Of a stretch of DNA of 64,000 bases, positions 57,673 through 64,000 are shown in pieces. This DNA is from WHSW01 sp963749365 (GTDB lineage: Bacteria; Actinomycetota; Thermoleophilia; Solirubrobacterales; 70-9). The position numbers and the translations under genes are program-made. The first letter of the stretch is position 1. Each line of letters begins with the position of its first letter. The stretch covers positions 62,001-126,000 of the forward strand of contig CAVVME010000002.1 in NCBI GenBank assembly GCA_963749365.1. The letters are read 5' to 3'. The notes below the pieces were generated by a model that saw nothing but the letters and a program-made list of their open reading frames with translations, was not told the origin of the DNA and ran no database searches.

Positions 57673-58380
57673 CTAGACCAGGTTGAGCCAGTTCGCGAAC
57701 AGGCGCCGGGCGACCGGGTGCAGCTCGTCGGCGCGCTCGGAGACCTCGGCGATAAAGGCGGCGCCGCGTTCGGGGCCGAGCGTCGCCGCGAGCGAGTCAC
57801 GGTAGGCCGGGACCGCCGCCCACTCGCGCGCCATCTCGCCGGTCACCTCGAGGTGGAACTGGACCCCGTAGGCGCGTGCGCCGGCGCGAAATGCCTGGTT
57901 CGGGACCTGCTCGGAGCGGGCGAGGTGGACCGCGCCCTCCGGGAGCTCGAAGGTATCCCCGTGCCACTGCAGCGATACGAGCCGCTGGTCGAGTCCGGCA
58001 AACAGCGGGTCGTCGCGCCCGGCGGCGGTCAGCTCGACCTCGAGCAGGCCGACCTCAGGGTGCTCGGCCTCGTACACGCGGGCGCCGAGCGCCGCGGCGA
58101 GCAGCTGGACCCCGAGGCAGACGCCGAGGAACGGCCGCCCGGCCTCGACCGCCTCGCGCACCAGCCGCTTCTCCGCCACGAGCCAGGGATGGTCGCGCTC
58201 GTCCCCGGTGCCCATCGGGCCTCCCATCGCGACCACGCCGTCGAACTCGCGCCAGTCCGGGAGCGGGTCGCCGGCGTCGAGCTCGACCGCGACCGTCTCC
58301 GCCCCGCGCTCGCGGATCACGTCCGAGAACACCCCGGGATGCTCGCAGGAGATGTGCTGGAGGACGAGCAGGCGGGTCAC
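57673..58380 (-). CDS. Class I glutamine amidotransferase-like protein
   Basis: 235 residues. The triad blocks are FLGVCLGVQLLAAALGARVYEAEHPEVGLLEVEL (nucleophile Cys in GVCLGVQ), LVSLQWHGDTFELPEGAVHLARSEQVPNQAFRAGARAYGVQFHLEVTGEM (catalytic His and Glu in FHLEV). VVAMGGPMGTGDERDHPWL is the N-terminal oxyanion loop region. It resembles the GMP-synthase-type stand-alone hydrolases of gamma-glutamyl bonds or glutamine. GTG start at 58380. It follows the PepSY-like gene by 1 nt and precedes the FAD enzyme by 2 nt: one operon. Confidence 0.9.
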   Translation of the reverse strand: MTRLLVLQHISCEHPGVFSDVIRERGAETVAVELDAGDPLPDWREFDGVVAMGGPMGTGDERDHPWLVAEKRLVREAVEAGRPFLGVCLGVQLLAAALGARVYEAEHPEVGLLEVELTAAGRDDPLFAGLDQRLVSLQWHGDTFELPEGAVHLARSEQVPNQAFRAGARAYGVQFHLEVTGEMAREWAAVPAYRDSLAATLGPERGAAFIAEVSERADELHPVARRLFANWLNLV

Positions 58381-58381
58381 G

Positions 58382-58789
58382 TCAGGGGCCCTGGTCGGGA
58401 TCGGCGCCGGCGCCGTCCTCCTGCTCGTCGACCCGCTGGTCTTGGACCTCGGCGACCTCGCCGCTGGTGGCGTCGATCCGGACCACGGCGAGCTCGTCGA
58501 AGGTCTGGTCGTCGGGGCCCGGGACCGAGAGCGAGACGATCCAGAACGGATGCCTGTCGATTCCCTGGCGCAGGAGCCGGATCTGGGTGTTCTCGGGCTC
58601 GAACCGGATTTGCTCGGTCGCAAGCTCGACCGCCTCCTCCTGGGTGAGCTCGATCCCCGATGACTGGCAGGTCCGCGAGACGATCACGGTGAGCACGAGC
58701 AGGGCGGCGACGGCCGCGACCCGCGGCCAGGTCGGCGCCCGCCGCGAGCTCGGGTCGAGGCGCGCGCCGGCTCGCCCGTCAGGGCTCAC
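58382..58789 (-). CDS. Single-pass membrane protein with PepSY-like domain
   Basis: About 135 residues from GTG 58789; an upstream ATG at 58852 overlaps the preceding small gene. One membrane segment (WPRVAAVAALLVLTVIVS, ~25-42) is followed by SSGIELTQEEAVELATEQIRFEPENTQIRLLRQGIDRHPFWIVSLSVPGPDDQTFDELAVVRIDATSGEVAEVQDQR, a pattern reminiscent of PepSY (helix with AV..A..., then strand pair with DA-TGEV). Acidic tail. It would lie outside the membrane. The start is uncertain. No clear function; part of the amt operon. Confidence 0.65.
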   Translation of the reverse strand: MSPDGRAGARLDPSSRRAPTWPRVAAVAALLVLTVIVSRTCQSSGIELTQEEAVELATEQIRFEPENTQIRLLRQGIDRHPFWIVSLSVPGPDDQTFDELAVVRIDATSGEVAEVQDQRVDEQEDGAGADPDQGP

Positions 58790-58811
58790 CGGCCGGGTCT
58801 CGGATGTCCGC

Positions 58812-58964
58812 TCAGAGAGTGGGGCGGAACTCGTCACCGATGTCGGTGCCAAGCACGATGATCAGCACCACCACGACACAGATGATCGAGATCGCGAGCA
58901 GCGCGAGCTCGAAGCTCTTGACGTGGCCCTGTTTCTCTGGGAACTCGATTTGCTTGCCGTTCAT
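58812..58964 (-). CDS. Tiny single-pass membrane protein (50 residues)
   Basis: 50 residues: a polar N-terminus (MNGKQIEFPEKQGHVKSFE), then one hydrophobic helix (LALLAISIICVVVVLIIVLG, ~20-39) and a short acidic end (TDIGDEFRPTL). Its ATG overlaps the stop of the 113-residue gene (ATGA). No family known. The tight coupling to amt suggests an accessory subunit, an inference. Confidence 0.7.
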   Translation of the reverse strand: MNGKQIEFPEKQGHVKSFELALLAISIICVVVVLIIVLGTDIGDEFRPTL

Positions 58965-59302
58965 GTCAGCTCCGATTCTTGGGCCTCTGCTGCTGCCGCT
59001 TGTGACGATCGCCCGCCGAGCCGGGCCTGGGCATACGTGATCAAGCGCCGGTTCTCGTACAGCATCCACGCGATCAGGGTGAAAACCATGAACGCGATCC
59101 CGACCCAGGTCAGGACCATGTACAGGCCCTCGGCGCCGATGCCCTCCGGGCCGTAGGTCGAGCCCGGGCCGAAGGTCATGAACCCGGCGCACTCCGTGTA
59201 CGGATCCCCCATCACGAAGTCGGCCGAGTCCGTGACCCGTGCCTCCTCGGTCCCGGGATCCTTGCTGACGCACTCGGGGGCGCTGTCGATGATCGCGGCC
59301 AT
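58961..59302 (-). CDS. Single-pass membrane protein linked to amt (113 residues)
   Basis: 113 residues. An N-terminal region of ~60 residues with two Cys (PECVSKDP and YTECAGF) and Gly-rich loops (FGPGSTYGPEGIGAEG) probably lies outside. It is followed by one membrane helix (LYMVLTWVGIAFMVFTLIAWMLY, ~60-82) and a basic cytoplasmic tail (ENRRLITYAQARLGGRSSQ). The ATG overlaps the amt stop by 1 nt (TGATG), so it is translationally coupled. Family unknown; the two Cys may form a disulfide. Confidence 0.72.
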   Translation of the reverse strand: MAAIIDSAPECVSKDPGTEEARVTDSADFVMGDPYTECAGFMTFGPGSTYGPEGIGAEGLYMVLTWVGIAFMVFTLIAWMLYENRRLITYAQARLGGRSSQAAAAEAQESELT

Positions 59303-60810
59303 CAGTCAACCCTCGCTCTCGTCGGTGCTCTCGGTTCAGCCACCGTTACCAACTCCCTCGCCGCCTCGGCCTGCACCCTGTCGGCGGGAACCCTCGCTCC
59401 GTCGGGCTCGATCACCAGGTCCTCGGCATGGGCGTGCTCGGGCATGTGGATGTCGTACTCGTATTCGGCGTTGTCGAGGCCGTCGATCTCGACCTCCGGC
59501 GGCACGCGCAGCAGGTTGAGCTTCTTCAGCAGCCATGAAGCGAACCAGCCGGTGAGGAAGCCGAGCGGCAGGAAGGTCGCGAAGCCCATCAGCTGGCCGC
59601 CGATCGAGCTCTCGACATTGTTGACGCCGGTCGGGTAGCCGGCGGCCAGGATCCCGACCCAGAGGATCCCGAGAAAGCCCGCGAAGCCGTGGACGGAGAC
59701 CGCGCCGACGACGTCGTCGACCCGCATCTTGGTCTCGATCCAGTTGCCGACCCAGACGGTCAAGACGGCCGACAGCGCTGCGATCAGGTATCCGAGCGTA
59801 GGCGCGTAAACGTCGGCGCCGGCGGAGACGCTGATCACCCCCGCGAGGCCGCCGGAGACGGTCCAAAACGGGTCGCCACGACTGGCGAAGTAGCCGCCGG
59901 TGAAGCCGCCGGCGAAGCCGAAGGTGATGATCATCGCAATCGAGCCCAGGGTGGTCGGGCTGAGGTAGATGTTCGCCCAGCCCGGGACCGTGGTCGAGAC
60001 AATCACCAGGCAGGCCGCGTAGAAGCCGTAGAAGCCGGTGAAGATCAGCATCAGCCCCATCAGGGTCATATGGATGTTGTGGGGTCTGAAGGTGCGGGTC
60101 AGGCCCTCCTTCGTGTACTTGCCGATCCGCGGTCCGAGGTTGAAGAGGACGCCGAGCGTGAAGGCGCCGGAGACGCCGTGCACGACCGCCGACGCGATCG
60201 CGTCGTGGAAGCCGAAGCGCAGGGTCAGCCAGCCGCCGAAGCTCCAGCCCCAGGCGGCGTCGAGGATCCAGACCGCCGAGCCGAGCAGGACGGCGAGGAC
60301 CAGGTAGGCCGACAGCCTGACCCGTTCGAGCAGCGCCCCGGACATGATCGACGCGGTCGTCCAGGAGAAGAGCAGGAAGGCGAGGAAGAAGATCAGGTTG
60401 ATGTTGTTGGCCAGGTTGGGACCGAACGTGTCGGACCACGGGATCCCGCCCTGACACGCCGCGGCGGTGAAGTCGGTGCTGTTCGGGCCGATCGGCAGCC
60501 CGGGCATGTTGCAGTTGTAGATCCACCAGCCGAAGTAGTAGAAGCTCGGCGTGACGACGGCGATCGTGAGGATGTTCTTCAGCGCCGTCGCGAGCGCGTT
60601 CTTGCGCCGCGCGACTCCGGTCTCATAGGTCATGAAGCCGACGTGGATCAGCCACATCAGCACGACCGTGAAGAAGTAGAACTGCTCGCCGAGGATGACG
60701 CTGTCGAGGCCCTGGGCGTCGCCGCCCGCGCTGACGCTCTCCTTGACGTTGGCGATCGCGTCCCTGACCTCGCTGAGGCCTTCGGCCTGGGCAACTAGAA
60801 CGTCAAGCAC
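59302..60810 (-). CDS. amt: Ammonium transporter
   Basis: 502 residues, about eleven membrane segments. The Amt landmarks are present: an N-terminal extracytoplasmic helix with Phe-gate, FHDAIASAVVHGVSGAFTLGVLF (Asp and first His of the twin-His pore) and VVGAVSVHGFAGFLGILWVGILAAG (second His), GDPFWTVSGGLAGVISVSAGAD. The C-terminal cytoplasmic tail (from ~430) is unusually long and acidic/His-rich (EYEYDIHMPEHAHAEDLVIEPDGA). GTG 60810 was chosen because GGAGGGA lies 6 nt upstream; the open frame begins five codons earlier, inside the RBS. A CRP-like site lies 56 nt upstream. No PII gene is next to it. Confidence 0.95.
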   Translation of the reverse strand: MLDVLVAQAEGLSEVRDAIANVKESVSAGGDAQGLDSVILGEQFYFFTVVLMWLIHVGFMTYETGVARRKNALATALKNILTIAVVTPSFYYFGWWIYNCNMPGLPIGPNSTDFTAAACQGGIPWSDTFGPNLANNINLIFFLAFLLFSWTTASIMSGALLERVRLSAYLVLAVLLGSAVWILDAAWGWSFGGWLTLRFGFHDAIASAVVHGVSGAFTLGVLFNLGPRIGKYTKEGLTRTFRPHNIHMTLMGLMLIFTGFYGFYAACLVIVSTTVPGWANIYLSPTTLGSIAMIITFGFAGGFTGGYFASRGDPFWTVSGGLAGVISVSAGADVYAPTLGYLIAALSAVLTVWVGNWIETKMRVDDVVGAVSVHGFAGFLGILWVGILAAGYPTGVNNVESSIGGQLMGFATFLPLGFLTGWFASWLLKKLNLLRVPPEVEIDGLDNAEYEYDIHMPEHAHAEDLVIEPDGARVPADRVQAEAARELVTVAEPRAPTRARVD

Positions 60811-60865
60811 GCTCGCTCCCTCCACGCTCGTCCCGCGCCGAGGGCCAAGCCCCTCCGGACACAGG

Positions 60866-60881
60866 TGTGATCAAGGTCACG
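60866..60881. promoter_or_regulatory. CRP-like site upstream of amt
   Basis: TGTGA-TCAAGG-TCACG matches the CRP consensus TGTGA-N6-TCACA in nine of ten positions. It is in the 202-bp gap between amt and the leader of the GAF-PucR gene, so it could serve either. Confidence 0.6.
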
Positions 60882-60998
60882 GCCACGGACACGCGGCAAC
60901 CTATTCGTACGGCAGGGGGCCTCGCAATAGGGAAAGCCTCCATACTTCGCCTTGCTTGAATGTCGGTCGCGTCCATAGGGTCGAAGCGCAAGCGGGGA

Positions 60999-61054
60999 TA
61001 GGATTGCCCGCCATGACCACCGCGGGCAGCAGCGAAAACCGAGGATCGAGATGA
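60999..61054 (+). promoter_or_regulatory. -10 element and 13-codon leader ORF of the GAF-PucR gene
   Basis: TAGGAT (60999-61004) ends 8 nt before an ATG at 61013. That frame reads MTTAGSSENRGSR and stops at TGA 61052-61054, overlapping the ATG of the regulator (ATGA). The regulator's own RBS (GAGGAT) is inside it. Translation would be coupled to the leader. Confidence 0.5.
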
Positions 61055-62859
61055 GTGTCAGCCTGAAAGCGCCCGAGACCGAGGCGGAGCTGCTCGCCCG
61101 CGCCCGGCGCGAGAACGAGACGCTCTACGCGGTGATCAAGACCGTCTCCTCCTCGCTCGACCTCGACCGGGTGCTGGGCGGGATCGTCGAGATCGCCACC
61201 GACGCCACCGGCTGTCACGCCTGCTTCATCTACTTCCTCGACGGCGAACGGCTCGTCCTCCGCGCGGCCTCGCCGCACTACTCGCGCTTCGTCGGCGAGC
61301 TCGAGCTCGGCGTCGACGAGGGCCTGGCGGGCTGGGTCGCGCGGACCAAGACCCCGGAGTTCATTCGTGAGAAGGCGATGTCGGATCCGCGGATGAAGTA
61401 CGTGCCCGAGCTCGAGGAGGAGCGCTTCCAGTCGATCGTCGCGGTCCCGATCCTGGCCAAGTCCGGCGACCTGATCGGGGTCGCGGTCCTGCACACCGAG
61501 GCGCCGCGCGAGTTCGACGACGACGTGCTCAACTTCCTCGTCCACACCGCCTCCCTGGTCGCGGGCGCGATCGAGAACGCCCAGCTCTACGAGGACACCC
61601 GCCGCCGGGTGCAAGCGCTGACTACGCTTGCACGGCTGAGTCAGGCGCTGGCCGCGGTGACGATCCGCGAGGACCTCTACGACGTGGTCACCCATGGCGC
61701 CCGCGAGCTGCTGCGCGCCGACTCCTGTCAGATCTACCGGCTCGACGTCGAGGCAGACGAGCTGGCCCTCGCCCGCTCGGACCCCGCCGGCAGCCCGGCG
61801 CCGAGCCCGCGCCCCGGTGGCGCGGCGCTGGTCCTCGACCTGATGCGCCGGTCGGGAAACGGCCGTGGCGGGCGGCGGCGGGTCGCCCGCGCGCTGTGGC
61901 CCGACCTCGACGACCACGCGCTCCTGGTCGCCCCGCTCGTCGCCCGCGACGAGCAGCTCGGGGTGCTCTGCTGCCTCGCCCAGGACCGCCAGTTCAGCGA
62001 GGAGGACGCCGAGTTGCTCGGCGCCGTTGCCGACCAGACCGCGGTCGGGTTGAAGAAGGCCGAGCTGATCGAGCGCCTGACCGCCGAGAACATCGTCAAG
62101 GACATGTTCGACGCGCTCGCCGCCGGCTCGGCCGAGGCGGCGGCCGCGAAGGCGAGCGAGGCACGCTGCGACCTCAGCCTCCCGCACGTCTTCCTGCATG
62201 TCGAGCCCGCACGGGGGGTCGACGACGCCTCTCCTGCCTGGCCGGAGCTCTCCGCCCGGCTCGAGAGCAGGTTGCGGCGGCTCTGCCCGCGCGCCTTCTT
62301 CGACTCTCGCCACGACCGGCTCCGCGCCCTGGCGCCGCTCTCGGGCGAGGGCCCCGCGGCGACCGATGAGTTGCGCGAGGCATGCGAACCGCTGGCCGTC
62401 GAGGAGGGGGTCGTGGTCGGCCTCAGTGACCTCGACCGGGGCGCGGCCAGCGCCCGGCGCCGGATGCGCGAGGCCGCCGACGCGGCGCGGATCGGGCGCT
62501 CCCTCGTTCTCGAGGGCGGCGCGGTCTGCTACCAGCAACTCGGCGCCTACCGCTACCTGGTCCACCTCGAGCGTGATCAGGCGCCGCGCGACCGCTATCG
62601 CGAGTCGGTCGAGGCGCTGGCCGAGTACGACCGGCGGCGCGGTGCCAGCCTGGTCGAGACCCTCGAGCAGTACCTCGCCGACCGCGGCAGCGTCACCGCC
62701 TCGGCCCGGGCGCTCTACGTGCATCCGAACACCGTCCGCCAGCGGCTCGACCGGATCGAGCGCGTCGCCGGCCTCGATCTCACGCAGGAGGACCTGCTCT
62801 CGCTCGAGCTCGCGCTCAAGCTCGCCAGGCTGCACCGTGTCCGGGACGAGAGCCGCTGA
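61051..62859 (+). CDS. GAF-PucR transcriptional regulator, likely for amt
   Basis: 602 residues. Two GAF domains: ~22-175 (TLYAVIKTVSSSLDLDRVLGGIVEIATDATGCHACFIYFLDGERLVLRAASP, and VAVPILAKSGDLIGVAVLHTEAP) and ~185-345 (ALTTLARLSQALAAVTIREDLYDVV, then ADQTAVGLKKAELIERLTAENIV). A degenerate central domain follows, and the PucR helix-turn-helix (SLVETLEQYLADRGSVTASARALYVHPNTVRQRLDRIERVAGLDLTQEDLLSLELALKLARL) lies at the C-terminus. It diverges from amt and probably regulates it in response to a small ligand bound by GAF. Leader peptide and TAGGAT precede it. Confidence 0.92.
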   Translation: MSVSLKAPETEAELLARARRENETLYAVIKTVSSSLDLDRVLGGIVEIATDATGCHACFIYFLDGERLVLRAASPHYSRFVGELELGVDEGLAGWVARTKTPEFIREKAMSDPRMKYVPELEEERFQSIVAVPILAKSGDLIGVAVLHTEAPREFDDDVLNFLVHTASLVAGAIENAQLYEDTRRRVQALTTLARLSQALAAVTIREDLYDVVTHGARELLRADSCQIYRLDVEADELALARSDPAGSPAPSPRPGGAALVLDLMRRSGNGRGGRRRVARALWPDLDDHALLVAPLVARDEQLGVLCCLAQDRQFSEEDAELLGAVADQTAVGLKKAELIERLTAENIVKDMFDALAAGSAEAAAAKASEARCDLSLPHVFLHVEPARGVDDASPAWPELSARLESRLRRLCPRAFFDSRHDRLRALAPLSGEGPAATDELREACEPLAVEEGVVVGLSDLDRGAASARRRMREAADAARIGRSLVLEGGAVCYQQLGAYRYLVHLERDQAPRDRYRESVEALAEYDRRRGASLVETLEQYLADRGSVTASARALYVHPNTVRQRLDRIERVAGLDLTQEDLLSLELALKLARLHRVRDESR

Positions 62860-62866
62860 CGCGCGC

Positions 62867-63100
62867 TCAGGCGGAAGCCTGCTTGCGCCCGGCCGCCTTG
62901 TAGCGCCGGCGCGCGAGCCAGATCCAGAAGATCCCGAACCCGACCACGTTGAGCATGAGCACGAGCAGCACCCACCACGCCTTCCACAGGAACGGCACGT
63001 CCTCTTCCTTGTGGAGCTCGTAGCCGGTCAGGTAGGCCATCACGAGCAGGGTCACGACCAGGATCGGGGGAGCTGCGCCCGTGAGCACGAAGAGGACCAT
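62867..63100 (-). CDS. Small two-helix membrane protein
   Basis: 77 residues: two membrane helices, VLTGAAPPILVVTLLVMAYLTGYELHKEED (~5-24) and FLWKAWWVLLVLMLNVVGFGIFWIWLARRRYKAA (~37-62). The second helix with W-x-x-x...GxxxYW-x-xRR resembles the PLDc_N-like (phospholipase D nuclease N-terminal) small proteins. ATG 63100 has TAGGAT 10 nt upstream. Convergent with the GAF-PucR gene, 7 bp apart. Function unknown. Confidence 0.75.
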   Translation of the reverse strand: MVLFVLTGAAPPILVVTLLVMAYLTGYELHKEEDVPFLWKAWWVLLVLMLNVVGFGIFWIWLARRRYKAAGRKQASA

Positions 63101-63132
63101 CGGCGCGGCGATCCTACCGCCGGGGGTGCGAG

Positions 63133-63831
63133 TTGACGATCCGGGCGAAGCTCTATGCGGCGATCGTGCTGACGATCCTCGGGCCGCTGGCGACCACCGT
63201 CGTCGCGCTGCAGGGGATGGCCGAGCTCGGCGACCGCTTCGACGAGGTCCACCAGCGGGCCGAGCAGGAGGCGATCGCCCGCGAGCTCAAGTTCCTGGTC
63301 ACCGACCTCAACGGCTGGCAGACGGCGTACGGGTACGCGAACGGTGGGCCGTTCCGCGCCCGGTTCGTGCGTGCGGCCGACGACCTGGAGCAGGGGCTGG
63401 GGCAGGCAGATGATTCGTTCGCGGGCGCCCGCGAACGCCGGCTGCTCACCCGGCTCGAGCGCGAGTACGACGCCTTCATGGACCTCGACGCGGTCGCCTG
63501 GAGGGCGCTGCTAGAGGGTCGACCCGAGGAGACGAAGCGGATCCTGCTCGGCCCTGAGCTGCAGCGCTTCGAGGCGATGACCGCGACCGCGGAGGAGCTG
63601 GCGGTCTACCAGGCCGAGCAGGCGACGGCGACCGATGCCGCCTTCGACGACGCGCGCGACGATGCTCGGCGACGGCTGATCGCGGTCGCGCTCGGGGCGG
63701 CGGTCGTGATCCTGCTGCTGCTGGTGACCGCTAACGACATCGCCCGGATGGCGCTCGAGGGCGAGCGGAGCGTCCGCGGACGAGGTCGCGGAGCGCCAGA
63801 TGACAGGGCTGCAGACGACGAGACGTCGTGA
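63133..63831 (+). CDS. Membrane sensor-like protein with periplasmic helical domain
   Basis: 232 residues. TTG start. The first membrane segment is at ~6-28 (LYAAIVLTILGPLATTVVALQGM), the ligand-binding-type helical bundle is at ~30-178 (like 4HB_MCP: FDEVHQRAEQEAIARELKFLVTDLNGWQTAYGYANGGPFRARFVRAADDLEQGL), and the second membrane segment is at ~190-208 (LIAVALGAAVVILLLLVTA). A short tail follows with no kinase, HAMP or methyl-accepting domain, so it is an input module alone. It may partner with another protein. Its stop overlaps the antiporter gene's GTG (GTGA), so the two are coupled. Confidence 0.75.
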   Translation: MTIRAKLYAAIVLTILGPLATTVVALQGMAELGDRFDEVHQRAEQEAIARELKFLVTDLNGWQTAYGYANGGPFRARFVRAADDLEQGLGQADDSFAGARERRLLTRLEREYDAFMDLDAVAWRALLEGRPEETKRILLGPELQRFEAMTATAEELAVYQAEQATATDAAFDDARDDARRRLIAVALGAAVVILLLLVTANDIARMALEGERSVRGRGRGAPDDRAADDETS

Positions 63832-64000
63832 CCCGCGACGTCCTGCTCACGCTCAGCCTGCTCTTGGGCGCGGCTCTCGCCGCCCGCTTCGTCGCCGACC
63901 TGCTTCGAATCCCCGAGATCCTGATTCTGGTCGCCTTCGGTGCCTTGCTCGGGCCCTCGGCGCTCGACGTCGTCGACGCACCGCTGGACTCGCTCGGGAC
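63828..64000 (+). CDS. Cation/proton antiporter, N-terminal part
   Basis: 57 codons, cut by the window's end. MTRDVLLTLSLLLGAALAARFVADLLRIPEILILVAFGALLGPSALDVV is the start of the CPA2/CPA1 sodium/hydrogen exchanger fold (first two helices with LRIPEI and GxLLGPSxLxxV). The cation is not decided by this part. GTG start overlaps the stop of the sensor-like protein by 4 nt. Probably translated with it, so the sensor domain may be its partner. Confidence 0.88.
   Translation, partial: MTRDVLLTLSLLLGAALAARFVADLLRIPEILILVAFGALLGPSALDVVDAPLDSLG

Overview
The window is about 70% GC with strong G/C third positions, frequent GTG starts and many 1-4 nt gene overlaps. The folate/ftsH/hpt/tilS neighbourhood, paired PucR and PadR regulators, zinc-ribbon and MerR-linked cyclases, a reversed-order FadB-like fusion and numerous acyl-CoA genes together suggest an actinobacterium, most likely of the class Thermoleophilia (Solirubrobacterales). 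That placement is an inference from gene content and composition; no rRNA or tRNA lies in the window. About 65 protein genes are called. Many start codons sit 6-10 nt after a TANNNT -10 hexamer, which points to widespread leaderless transcription, and I used this to choose several starts.

Left part (1-12.1 kb): coaX diverges from a GST-like gene. A reverse-strand block follows in the order tilS, hpt, ftsH, folP, folB, folK. folE is absent from its usual place, and a small secreted protein sits between folP and folB. Upstream are a MerR-cyclase fusion, a lipid-type operon (coiled-coil protein, PlsC-like protein lacking the HX4D motif, SCP2-like protein) and a divergent nucleoside phosphorylase. 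Two non-coding stretches, 6.44-6.69 kb and 9.30-9.50 kb, hold unusual nested inverted repeats.

Middle part (12.3-44 kb): a three-module secreted cell-wall hydrolase; a sirtuin and a beta-oxidation fusion; a frameshifted berberine-bridge-type oxidase with its SRPBCC and PadR partners; an acyl-CoA dehydrogenase with a TetR-type operator; a run of small-molecule genes ending in a bcp peroxiredoxin pseudogene split by a ~590 bp cassette carrying an NTF2-like gene; two adjacent CaCA-type exchangers; a 1143-residue zinc-ribbon/cyclase/ATPase/TPR protein; ferritin, PucR regulator and desaturase; threonine dehydratase with a Nudix gene; an M32 carboxypeptidase; and a B12-binding MerR photosensor-like regulator divergent from a small membrane/SRPBCC operon.

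Right part (44-64 kb): cold-shock protein; an MFS drug exporter with divergent TetR and two near-identical operators; a CoA-transferase, ZIP-like transporter, SDR and RTX-like secreted protein; then a nitrogen cluster. The cluster holds a GlnT/GmaS-type synthetase with GlxB-GlxC-GlxD, a sarcosine-oxidase-like FAD enzyme, a class I amidotransferase, an Amt channel followed by tiny membrane proteins, and a divergent GAF-PucR regulator. The window ends inside a cation/proton antiporter gene. Two nucleotide cyclases and two CRP-like sites suggest that cAMP signalling matters to this organism.
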